Positions 25,113-33,156 of a DNA stretch of 34,112 nucleotides are shown here, piece after piece (within the stretch, counting starts at the first letter, position 1; the number at the start of each line of letters is the position of its first letter). Source of the DNA: Gammaproteobacteria bacterium (GTDB taxonomy: Bacteria; Pseudomonadota; Gammaproteobacteria; Pseudomonadales; Azotimanducaceae); NCBI GenBank assembly GCA_026707045.1, contig JAPOXO010000066.1:1-34112 (forward strand), read 5' to 3'. Below the pieces are notes generated by a model. It did no database searches, was not told where the DNA came from, and was given only the letters and a program-made list of their open reading frames with translations. Both the position numbers and the translations under genes were made by a program.

Positions 25113-26923
25113 CGGGCCATCGCAGGAGTTGTATCGGTTGGGTTGTTTTCTAGACTGGCAGGGGGCGGCAAGATTCGAGGTATCGATCGCTCACTCTCGG
25201 CCTTTTGCACTTCCACTTGAGAAATCAAGATCGAAGGTGCGATGGACGAAACCGGAACCTGACCCGACTCCGCATCGCACAATTCGCTCCACACTTCATA
25301 ATCTGACGCTCCTGCTTCGATACGGCTGAACGTCGTTAACGGAGTCCCGATGAGATCGACTCCGCGAACCAATTCACGAGTCGCATCGGGATACATCTTG
25401 TAAACCATCACCGGTTTTATGTTGAAAGCGCTTGGCATTCCACTTGCGGTTAGGTTGAACCCACTTTCGACATCTTCAAAATAGAGTCCAAATGGTTTCC
25501 CCTGCTCATTTATTCGCTTAATGAGCAAGTTCTCAAGTTCTTCCTTTGAGATTCCATTCGAAACCTGTACAAACAAATTCGACTGCCGAGACAGAGCGGG
25601 ATGTGCAAAATTCTTGCGGCCATGTCCGTTGCTTTGGTGAAACCCATCAATCGGTGTACGTGACATGAGAAATCCTCGCAAAACACCGTTTCTAACCACG
25701 TTCACTCGACGGCCCTTAACTCCTTGGTTGTCGTACTTGTAACTTCCAAAGAGCTCCTTTCCGTCAAACATTTGAATGGAAGGATCGAAATACACAGTAA
25801 ATGTATTTGGCAGAATAGTTTTGCCGAGGAAATCCCGGAGAGAGAGATTGTCGTCGACGGTTCTTTGACGATGTCCCTCTACGCGATGTCCCAAGACTTC
25901 GTGGAAGAACACACCCGCTGCTCTTGCAGAAAGCAAAGCAGGTCCCTCAAAAGGGTCCACAAGAGGTGCGGAACGCAGGTTGGTTAAGTCGTCAACCATA
26001 CTGGAGACGGCATTTAGCACCTTTTCGTCGTCAAAGATCCCTTCTGGTGTCTTTGCCGCAAATGTACGGCCTCGAGAAAGAACCATGCCATCATCAGCTT
26101 TGGTTGTTGCCTCAATCCACAGTATGTAGTAGGGGTTGGAGACCTTAACCCGTGTTCCTTCTGAATTGACCAACCAGCGAGTCTCAATGTCTCCAGTCAC
26201 AATCGCCGCGTTCGTCTCAATAATTTCAGACTCCGCAAATGGTTTCGTATACTCGCGAATCTTTGATGCCCACTCTTCCAAATTGGCATCAAGAAGTATG
26301 GTTTCTTCTTCATATCTTGCGACCGGTGCGCGCGAAAAATCACCTGGGAAATAACCTCGGTTTACGGCTCTTTGGACTGCTGACTTTACCCGCGTATATC
26401 TAGTAAGCGCATTTCTGTAGGCATTATCTGTGTGGTACCAGAGAGACTCCCTCAAGGCATCCGCACTATCGACGGCAATGCTTTGTGGAATGGCTAGTGT
26501 TTCCTGTATTGGAGCCCCTTGTGAACTTCGAAGGGGATGCGTGTTGTCAAGAGAAAAAGCCCCAACTCTCAAATCGACATCCAGATATCTACTCAAAACT
26601 CTGCTCTTCTCGTTGATCACGCCGGAACTGCCTATGACCGTGACAGCCACATCTTCAGTGATTTCGTAGCTCAAGAAATAGGGAGGTTCAGGGTGATCTT
26701 GAAGACCTGTGAATGAACGTTGTAATTCGTCGTACATCACTTTCAGTACATCCTGCGTCGCAAACAGAACTTGACCGAAACAAGAGAGGGCAAAGAAAAC
26801 CAACAACCTAGGTACCAGAGACCTAGAACGCCTGAGGTTGAGAGAGCCTGCGCCATCGATACTTGCGAAGTCCGAATTTAAGATGTTGATTTTGCTAGCC
26901 ACTTTTGACTTCAAATAGGACAT
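25109..26923 (-). CDS. Exported TldD-type zinc metallopeptidase, array member 4
   Basis: About 604 residues if the ATG at 26923 is used. The frame is open to 26995 and the exact start is uncertain because no Shine-Dalgarno is clear. Unusually, about 35 polar residues precede the hydrophobic signal segment (RLLVFFALSCFGQVLFA), unlike the compact signal peptides of its siblings, so a shorter start at an internal GTG or TTG is possible. The active site reads ARAAGVFFHEVLGHRVEGHR with HEVLGH at about 341-346, and the late cysteine is in WSELCDAESGQVPVSS. It is the most divergent of the three D-type proteins. It is followed by its TldE-type partner with an ATGA overlap. Confidence 0.85.
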   Translation of the reverse strand: MSYLKSKVASKINILNSDFASIDGAGSLNLRRSRSLVPRLLVFFALSCFGQVLFATQDVLKVMYDELQRSFTGLQDHPEPPYFLSYEITEDVAVTVIGSSGVINEKSRVLSRYLDVDLRVGAFSLDNTHPLRSSQGAPIQETLAIPQSIAVDSADALRESLWYHTDNAYRNALTRYTRVKSAVQRAVNRGYFPGDFSRAPVARYEEETILLDANLEEWASKIREYTKPFAESEIIETNAAIVTGDIETRWLVNSEGTRVKVSNPYYILWIEATTKADDGMVLSRGRTFAAKTPEGIFDDEKVLNAVSSMVDDLTNLRSAPLVDPFEGPALLSARAAGVFFHEVLGHRVEGHRQRTVDDNLSLRDFLGKTILPNTFTVYFDPSIQMFDGKELFGSYKYDNQGVKGRRVNVVRNGVLRGFLMSRTPIDGFHQSNGHGRKNFAHPALSRQSNLFVQVSNGISKEELENLLIKRINEQGKPFGLYFEDVESGFNLTASGMPSAFNIKPVMVYKMYPDATRELVRGVDLIGTPLTTFSRIEAGASDYEVWSELCDAESGQVPVSSIAPSILISQVEVQKAESERSIPRILPPPASLENNPTDTTPAMAR

Positions 26924-27051
26924 CGTTGGACCAATTCTTGCTGGAAATCCGCTGCAAACACTGCATTTTTGTTGAACTGAATTGTGAAAGCTCAAGGTGC
27001 AGTAGTTGCTACTTCGAATGAGAGAGACAATCTTATATTGACAAGAAAGAG

Positions 27052-27309
27052 CTAGGAAGCGAGTTCTGTTCGCAAGAACTCGATAATGTCCATGGATTCA
27101 TAGAGCCACTGAACAGTTTCGTCGTCCCGAAAGATTTTGAGGCATGGAACTGTACCACGACCTCCTCCTTTTACTAATTCTTTCAATGCATCTCGATCTT
27201 GTGCTACATCGCGCATTGGCAACGAGTATTGTTGTGACTCCAAAAAGTTCGTAACCCGACGGCAAAACGGGCACCACGGATCGTGAAATAGAACATACCG
27301 ACTAGTCAT
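27052..27309 (-). CDS. Glutaredoxin-like protein with CPFC motif, inside the TldD/E array
   Basis: An 85-residue thioredoxin-fold protein. The redox centre is HDPWCPFCRRV (C13, C16) and the cis-proline motif is TVPCLKI, with the closing helix DIIEFLRTEL, so it is a complete small glutaredoxin or the N-terminal domain of a GST-like protein. CPFC is the arrangement seen in several dithiol glutaredoxins. It has no signal peptide and should be cytosolic, unlike every protein around it. It sits between the E-D-E group and the following D-E pair, on the same strand. It might be cotranscribed and help redox state of the cysteine-dependent TldD proteins, but this is only a guess. Confidence 0.85.
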   Translation of the reverse strand: MTSRYVLFHDPWCPFCRRVTNFLESQQYSLPMRDVAQDRDALKELVKGGGRGTVPCLKIFRDDETVQWLYESMDIIEFLRTELAS

Positions 27310-27359
27310 TCGAGATTTACTAATTCAACAAACTGAAATTCAAGACATTTTAAGTCAAT

Positions 27360-27385
27360 CCCTCAAACTATCAATAATTTGAGGG
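27360..27385 (-). repeat. Hairpin upstream of the glutaredoxin-like gene
   Basis: CCCTCAAA (27360-27367) and TTTGAGGG (27378-27385) are perfect inverted 8-mers with a 10-base loop, about 50 bases upstream of the glutaredoxin start. It may be an operator or an attenuating hairpin that splits the array into two transcripts. Confidence 0.35.
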
Positions 27386-27493
27386 CGACCTGCGAAAGTC
27401 TACTACTATCTGATCAAAAATCTATAAGGAATTTTGCTTTTTTGGACCTCTAAACACTTCACCGTGTTTGCAAAGTGAACAGTCAGAAGCATC

Positions 27494-27528
27494 AGCGGGT
27501 TAGAAGTGTTATCCTGCTAACCCACTGA
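27494..27528 (-). terminator. Hairpin directly after the TldE-type gene of the E-D-E unit
   Basis: CAGCGGGTTAG and CTAACCCACTG form an 11-bp stem with one mismatch, about 10 bases beyond the stop at 27538 on the minus strand. No T tract follows, so it may act as an inefficient terminator or an mRNA-end stabiliser. With the hairpin at 27360 it marks a likely transcript boundary. Position may be off by one base. Confidence 0.45.
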
Positions 27529-27537
27529 AATATATTT

Positions 27538-29262
27538 CTATTCTCCAGCTTCTCCTGCAAATGGATGGGGAAACAACGGCAACTTGGGTTTCGCTCCGCC
27601 TGCGCTTCGCATCGAAAGGTCCTCAAACAGTAGCGAAGGAGTCACGATCGTTGCAAAGTTAAGTCCACCGGTCGCCAAGGGGACATCATAGATGAAACGA
27701 TCTTCTGACACAGCGATGATGTCTTTGAAAAACGAAACGACGAAATTCGAAACAGTCATCGGCAGCACCGGCACCTCGCTACCGTCAGGGTAGAGTTTCA
27801 CCAAATCGAGTGCTGGGGGACTGCCAGACTGAAACGGAGACGAGCGGAACGGGTCCTGGAATGCATCACGTGGATTCATGATCTTGCGCAAGACTAAACC
27901 ATACTCCAATCCATATTCGTCGGCAAGTGTTAGCAGTTCTTCGTTGAGTTCCTCGTTTGACATGCCCTCTTTTGCTTCGATGAACAAATTGCCCGGCGCA
28001 GGCGTGGAGGATCCCCTGCTGCTACCCGTTGAATTCTCGAAAGACTTTGTCGGCGATCGGGATGTCAACAATGCCTTGAGCATTCCGTTGGAAATCAGTT
28101 CAACTCTACGGGATGGCATCCCCTGATTGTCGACTACGTAGTGGCCCAAGAGTTTGTTCCCCTCAAACTCCAAGAGTGTAGGATCATTGACTACACTCAA
28201 GAATCGAGGAAACACTCGTGCGTTTACACGGTCTAGAAAGGGATTGGCGAAATTGCGCTGACGAGCTGCGTAGTTGGGATTGTTGGAGATGCTCGATGGC
28301 TCTGCACCCAACCGGCCAATCAAATTCTGGCTTAGGAACTCAGCGGCCGCTTGTTCTTCGAGTAGAACAGGTCCGTTGTAGTTGTCCAGTGCTTCGGCGC
28401 TTCGAGAAGCGACAAGTCGCATCGCCATTTCCTGACCCGAACTCTTCATTTCATCGATAGCAGGAAGGTCTTCGCAAGATCGACTGTAAAAGGAGACACC
28501 GTCACTTATGCCTGCGCCTTCGAGGGTTTGAGTTCGTGCATACATTGACGCCGTGCAAAGACCTGTTTCGTAATGACTGAAATTTCCCTCGGAGTCTAGG
28601 TACATTCGCTTGTTGGCAACGGAGGTCAGTCTCGCCACTGAAGCGTGTAGATCGGGCATCCCACGAAAGGCGGACGACAATACTTGAGCAATCTGCGACA
28701 GTTCTTCGATACTAAGCGCATCATAAGAATTGTCACCCATGTGCGTGAAGGTCTCTTCTTCGCTGAAGTCGTTGGGCCGGTCAGATATAGTCTGCTGCTC
28801 CAATGCCGCCTTTTTTGCCGCTAGATCTGCAACCGCGCGTTTATATGCGGCATCTGTAGCAAGCCAAATAACACGCCGCAATTCATCGTATGAGGCGGTC
28901 AATGGGACTCGATTTGAACTTCCTCCAAAGAATCCACCACCAAAATTGGTGAAGTTTGTGTTGTCAAGTTCTGGCGTACCCACTCGGACTACAACGGAAA
29001 GAAATCTTCCGCGCGATTCATTCGAACCGTTATGAGCACCCAGGACGTACGTAGTATTGGTGGATTTCGATTCTGAAACCGTATATGCCACAAAGTACGG
29101 TGGAGGCTCTAGATCAAGACGAAGGTCGCTGAGAGTTCGAGCCATTTCGTCCTGAAGTGCTCGAAGCAAGACATCGTCCTCATCAGACTGAGCATGTACG
29201 CCGCCCGCTAGAGTAGCCGACGCAAATAGGAGAGCACAAATCTGGATACGAAAACGACCCAT
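27538..29262 (-). CDS. Exported TldE/PmbA-type subunit (no HExxxH), array member 3
   Basis: A 574-residue protein from the ATG at 29262, which shares one base with the TGA of the preceding TldD gene (TGATG). A TTG three bases upstream is also in frame. The signal peptide is MGRFRIQICALLFASATLAG followed by GVHAQ. The N-domain signature is DEMARTLSDLRLDLEPPPYF. The HExxxH position reads GPVLLEEQAAAEFLSQNLIG, so no zinc site. The blocks RPNDFSEEETF and MPSRRVELISNGMLKALLTS are nearly the same in the orphan E at 31089, which suggests these two are recent duplicates. The tail PLFPHPFAGEAGE carries the E-type PHP ending. Probably a heterodimer with the 29262-30974 protein. Confidence 0.88.
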   Translation of the reverse strand: MGRFRIQICALLFASATLAGGVHAQSDEDDVLLRALQDEMARTLSDLRLDLEPPPYFVAYTVSESKSTNTTYVLGAHNGSNESRGRFLSVVVRVGTPELDNTNFTNFGGGFFGGSSNRVPLTASYDELRRVIWLATDAAYKRAVADLAAKKAALEQQTISDRPNDFSEEETFTHMGDNSYDALSIEELSQIAQVLSSAFRGMPDLHASVARLTSVANKRMYLDSEGNFSHYETGLCTASMYARTQTLEGAGISDGVSFYSRSCEDLPAIDEMKSSGQEMAMRLVASRSAEALDNYNGPVLLEEQAAAEFLSQNLIGRLGAEPSSISNNPNYAARQRNFANPFLDRVNARVFPRFLSVVNDPTLLEFEGNKLLGHYVVDNQGMPSRRVELISNGMLKALLTSRSPTKSFENSTGSSRGSSTPAPGNLFIEAKEGMSNEELNEELLTLADEYGLEYGLVLRKIMNPRDAFQDPFRSSPFQSGSPPALDLVKLYPDGSEVPVLPMTVSNFVVSFFKDIIAVSEDRFIYDVPLATGGLNFATIVTPSLLFEDLSMRSAGGAKPKLPLFPHPFAGEAGE

Positions 29263-30974
29263 CAATGCTCTCCAACGTAACGTATCGACTGATCTCCCGG
29301 CCTGGAAACAGGCGAAGGCAATATCGGCGGTATGTCGCGAGAACTGTCAGCCTTCTGCACTTCAATCTGCGTTACGAGTATTGAAGGAGATACAGCAGAC
29401 ACTGGCACCCAGCCCGACTCGGCACCACACATTCCATTGAACACTTGGAAGTCTGTGGCACCTGCTTCTATTCGACTAAAGGTGGTAAGCGGAGTACCAA
29501 TCAGGTCGACTCCTCGAACCAATTCCTTTGTGCCATCGGGATACAGCCTATACACCATGACAGGTGTGACGTTGAAAGCATTTGGCATGGTTCGGCCGGT
29601 CATCGTAAATCCGCCAGTTATGTCGTCAAAATACAAGCCGAACTCAGTTCCCTGTTCCTTGACTCGCTCAAGAAGCATCGCTTCCAGCTCTTCAGGAGAA
29701 TAGGCATCTTTCACCTCAACGATCAGGTTCGACTGACGGGCGACAACCGAATTCCCATAATTCTTGCGGCCGTGCCCATTCGACTCCGGATAGCCTTCGA
29801 TCGGAGACCTGGACATTAGGAATCCTTTTAGGACACCGTTTTCAATCGCAACAACGCGTTGTCCCCTAACTCCTTCGTTGTCGTACATGTAAGTACCCGA
29901 AAGTTCGATGTCTCCATATGTCGGGATGTTGGGATCGAACACAACGGAGAAGGTTTCAGGCAGCACTTTCTGGCCGATTTTCTTTCGGAATGTCTGTCCC
30001 TCGTCTGCACCTTTCTGTCGGTGCCCTTCAAGGCGATGGCCAAGTATTTCATGGAAGAAAACGCCACTTGCTCGGCCGGACAAAATCGCCGGACCTGTGT
30101 ATGGTTCCACCAGAGGAGCCACCCGCAACGCTTCCAGGTTGTTAATCATCGAATTTACAGCTAGCAGTACTTTTTCATCGTCCAGCAACTTTTCTGGGGA
30201 ATTTGCTTCAAATGTCTTGACGAGATTCAAGACCATTCCGTCGTCCGCCTTAGTGGTAGCCTGGATAATCATTCGATAGAACGGCCTCGACACTCTAATC
30301 TTGGATCCATCCGTATTTACGAACCATCGAGTTTCAACATCTCCATTGATGGATGCAGAATTGTCCTGTATGAATTCAGCCTCAGCAAAAGGCCTCGTAT
30401 ATTGCCTCAGCTTCTCGCTCCACTCCGAAGTGTCCGCAACAAGTTCGACTCGGTCCATGGAATACTCAGATGCCGGAGCGTTTGAGAAATCTCCTGACTT
30501 GTCATCGGCTTCCACAGTGGACTGCACGTCGGACTGAACGTTTGTAAACTGGGTTAATGCTGCCTTGTATTTGGCATCTGTGCGATACCAAAGAGTTGCC
30601 TTAAGCGCTTCGTCGTTTCCGACAGAGATAGGAGTTGGCGGCTCAAACGAGAAATTAAATCCGCCCCCTTGTCTTGGCCGGGTATTGTCAAGCGAGTAGT
30701 CCCCAACTCTTAGATCAATGTCCAAGAATCGAGTGACACCCGAAGACTCCGATGTCACTTCACCGAACCCTCCTGACACAGAAGCAGTTACATCTTCCGT
30801 AATTTCATAGCTGATGAAGTAAGGAGGAACTTCTTGACTCTGAAGCGCTTCGAAAGCTCGATCCAATTCCTCTTTCATTGTTGTAAGCGTGTCTGCATAA
30901 AGCCCGTGTGAAATAGACAGTGCTACCGCACTGAATACAACTAGAGACACGTAACGATTTTTACTGTTTTTCAC
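29262..30974 (-). CDS. Exported TldD-type zinc metallopeptidase, array member 2
   Basis: About 570 residues from the GTG at 30974, chosen because GGGGAAGGA lies 7 bases upstream and the product begins with VKNSKNRYVSLVVFSAVALS, a signal peptide ending near LYAD. A longer TTG start at 31040 is possible. The active-site helix is GRASGVFFHEILGHRLEGHR with HEILGH at about 308-313. The Cys motif FNGMCGAESGWVPVS near the C-terminus and NGHGRKNYGNSVVARQSN complete the family set. It is most like the 21458-23170 protein. The stop overlaps the start of the following TldE-type gene. Predicted exported peptidase, peptide substrate unknown. Confidence 0.9.
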   Translation of the reverse strand: MKNSKNRYVSLVVFSAVALSISHGLYADTLTTMKEELDRAFEALQSQEVPPYFISYEITEDVTASVSGGFGEVTSESSGVTRFLDIDLRVGDYSLDNTRPRQGGGFNFSFEPPTPISVGNDEALKATLWYRTDAKYKAALTQFTNVQSDVQSTVEADDKSGDFSNAPASEYSMDRVELVADTSEWSEKLRQYTRPFAEAEFIQDNSASINGDVETRWFVNTDGSKIRVSRPFYRMIIQATTKADDGMVLNLVKTFEANSPEKLLDDEKVLLAVNSMINNLEALRVAPLVEPYTGPAILSGRASGVFFHEILGHRLEGHRQKGADEGQTFRKKIGQKVLPETFSVVFDPNIPTYGDIELSGTYMYDNEGVRGQRVVAIENGVLKGFLMSRSPIEGYPESNGHGRKNYGNSVVARQSNLIVEVKDAYSPEELEAMLLERVKEQGTEFGLYFDDITGGFTMTGRTMPNAFNVTPVMVYRLYPDGTKELVRGVDLIGTPLTTFSRIEAGATDFQVFNGMCGAESGWVPVSAVSPSILVTQIEVQKADSSRDIPPILPSPVSRPGDQSIRYVGEH

Positions 30975-31042
30975 AACGTTTCCTTCCCCTGAACAGGTTG
31001 TCAAATAATGATAACGCAGGTATCTGAATTGAACATGCAAAT

Positions 31043-31063
31043 ATTATGTGTATTCCACATAAT
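31043..31063 (-). promoter_or_regulatory. Inverted repeat between array members 1 and 2
   Basis: ATTATGTG (31043-31050) and CACATAAT (31056-31063) are perfect inverted 8-mers separated by TATTC, in the short gap between the orphan TldE-type gene and the next TldD-type gene. It could be an operator or an mRNA hairpin setting the ratio of E to D protein. Confidence 0.35.
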
Positions 31064-31088
31064 TGAACCTTTCGACTGGCTCGAATTG

Positions 31089-32930
31089 CTAAAAATCCAG
31101 ACCCGATCTCCGCACTTCCAACTGAGAGGACGGATGAGAAATCAAAGGCGGTCGAAGTTTCGAACCGGTTGCAGATCTCAAGGTTAGATCTTCGAAAAGC
31201 AGAGCTGGAGTGACAATGGACATGAAGTATTGCTGAGTCGCAACCAGCCCCCCAATACCTGCACCTCCCATCAGCCCTCCAAGCATCCCCATAAGATTGC
31301 CTACTGGAGAAATCGGAAGATTAAATACTTGACGTTCCTCCGAACAAGCAACGATGTCGCGGTAGTAGGAATCGACAAAATCGGAAATAGAAACTGGCAG
31401 AACTGGTACTTCTGAACCATCTGGATAGACCTTGACTGTCTGGACGGCAGGAAGAACGGCTACATTGCCACCCATTACAGATTGCATAGTCTGCATGAGA
31501 AAATCCATATCAGACATATCAATGTCTCCAATGTCCATGATCTGTCGAATGACAATCGCGTATTCCTGACCATTCTCTTCTGCGAGAGTCATGAGTTCGG
31601 ATCTGAGCTCATCCATTGAGACACCATCGCTTGATTCAATAAACAAATTTCCAGGTACAGCACCGCCCATACCTACTCTGTTGCTTCCTGTCGAAGTCGA
31701 AGTAGATTTGGTAGGCGCACGAGTGCTGAGAAGTGCCTTGAGCATTCCATTGGAAATCAATTCGGTACGCCGCGACGGCATTCCTTCAGCGTCGACGACA
31801 TAACCGCCAAGCAATCGTTGGCCGTTGAATTCCGATGCTGTGGGATCATTGACGACACTCATCGAACGAGGAAACACACGAGAGTCAATTCTGTTTTGAA
31901 ATGGATTCTCGGTTACTGGAAGACTGAATCCTGAAGCTTCTGTGATCGGCTTTGGTGACGCAGCCAGTCGCCCGGTAAGTGCTTGCGAGATCAATTGAGC
32001 AGCCGCGCGAGGTTCAAACAGGACAGGACCCGAATAGCTCTCGAGCGTCTCAGCTTCCCTCAGGAACATCAGGTTCTTAGCCATCGCCACTACGTCCTCC
32101 TTCATGGACATCCTTCTTTCCTCCAATTCATCGCATGTACGAGCGTAGGAAGAACTATTGCCTCGGATTTGAACACCGTCCATAGTTTGAGTCGAAGCTT
32201 TTGTGGCTGCTGAACACACTCCCATTTCAATTTCGTGGCTGTTTCCTTGTGAATCAAGAAAGAGGCGCGTAGTAGTTACAGAATTGACAGTCGCTGATGA
32301 AGTGTGGATGTCTGGCATGCCGCTAAGGGAGATCGACAAGTCAATGGCGAGCTTGCCAACCAACTCGACTATCGCGACTGGATAGTGTTCAGTCGATGAA
32401 TAGACGAATGCCTCCTCCTCGCTGAAGTCGTTTGGCCGATCTTCAATGTTTTGTTGCTCCAATGCTGCTTTTTTGGCAGCAAGGTTACTCACAGCATTCT
32501 TGTAGGCACTATCCGTAGCAAGCCAGGCGACACGACGTATTTCATCGTAACTATCGGTTATTGGAAACGATGGTCCTCCTCCCATCAAGCCACCTAAGTT
32601 GAGATTGAATGGTCCCGAGGCTCCGGAGAAGTTCGTATTGTCCAACTCAGGAGACCCTACTCGAACCTGCACATCGAGAATACGACTTCGATTGGAATTC
32701 GAAGTGAGCAAAGCACCCAAAGTCGCATTTGCGGAAACGGAATTTACCTCTGTGACGGTATAGGAAATGAAGTAAGGCTTTGGCTCATTCTCAAGTTGGA
32801 GTGTTTGAAGAGAACGCTCCATTTCATCTTCTAGTGCCTTGCGAAGTTCGTTTTCTTGCGATTCCGCACCTACTTGACAAGCCAACGCTGCGAACAACAC
32901 TGACATTACTAGTTTCGTCACTTTCTTCAC
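31089..32930 (-). CDS. Exported orphan TldE/PmbA-type subunit (no HExxxH), array member 1
   Basis: A 613-residue protein. The GTG at 32930 is preferred because GGAGGAG lies 5 bases upstream and the product begins VKKVTKLVMSVLFAALACQV, a signal peptide. The frame also has an upstream TTG at 32954. The N-domain signature is DEMERSLQTLQLENEPKPYF. The zinc helix position reads GPVLFEPRAAAQLISQALTG, so it is TldE-like and predicted inactive. Unlike the other E proteins it has no D gene immediately upstream. It also carries a Gly/Met-rich loop, GNLMGMLGGLMGGAGIGGLV, shortly before its C-terminal core, which siblings lack. It is first in the array, 114 bases ahead of a TldD-type gene, and may compete with array member 3 for the same D partner. 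Confidence 0.85.
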   Translation of the reverse strand: MKKVTKLVMSVLFAALACQVGAESQENELRKALEDEMERSLQTLQLENEPKPYFISYTVTEVNSVSANATLGALLTSNSNRSRILDVQVRVGSPELDNTNFSGASGPFNLNLGGLMGGGPSFPITDSYDEIRRVAWLATDSAYKNAVSNLAAKKAALEQQNIEDRPNDFSEEEAFVYSSTEHYPVAIVELVGKLAIDLSISLSGMPDIHTSSATVNSVTTTRLFLDSQGNSHEIEMGVCSAATKASTQTMDGVQIRGNSSSYARTCDELEERRMSMKEDVVAMAKNLMFLREAETLESYSGPVLFEPRAAAQLISQALTGRLAASPKPITEASGFSLPVTENPFQNRIDSRVFPRSMSVVNDPTASEFNGQRLLGGYVVDAEGMPSRRTELISNGMLKALLSTRAPTKSTSTSTGSNRVGMGGAVPGNLFIESSDGVSMDELRSELMTLAEENGQEYAIVIRQIMDIGDIDMSDMDFLMQTMQSVMGGNVAVLPAVQTVKVYPDGSEVPVLPVSISDFVDSYYRDIVACSEERQVFNLPISPVGNLMGMLGGLMGGAGIGGLVATQQYFMSIVTPALLFEDLTLRSATGSKLRPPLISHPSSQLEVRRSGLDF

Positions 32931-33015
32931 TTTTCTCCTCCGTAATGTAGGCAAGATGTCGGGGGCATAATTGCTCCCTAAAGAACGAGTGTCGCTTTTT
33001 CCAAGAGTGCAATTT

Positions 33016-33032
33016 GGGAGATTGAATTTCCC
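33016..33032 (-). promoter_or_regulatory. Palindrome upstream of the TldD/E array
   Basis: GGGAgATTgAATtTCCC is an imperfect 17-bp palindrome about 86 bases upstream of the first array gene. It is a plausible operator for the whole E-D-E unit. No -10/-35 pair stands out nearby. Confidence 0.3.
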
Positions 33033-33156
33033 GTAGCTGCCTTCCCGGCATCGATAATTTTAGCTGTGGTCTACCGAGATTCCTTCAGTGATGCCAAGCA
33101 TTTGTGAAAATCAAACTGAAAAGGTCATCGCGTAACTGAAATAGTCGGTACACACT

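Noticed and set aside
19752..32930. The locus as a RiPP (microcin-like) biosynthetic cluster
   Set aside because: TldD/E are known in RiPP leader removal, but no precursor peptide, cyclodehydratase, YcaO, radical SAM or exporter gene is visible in the window.
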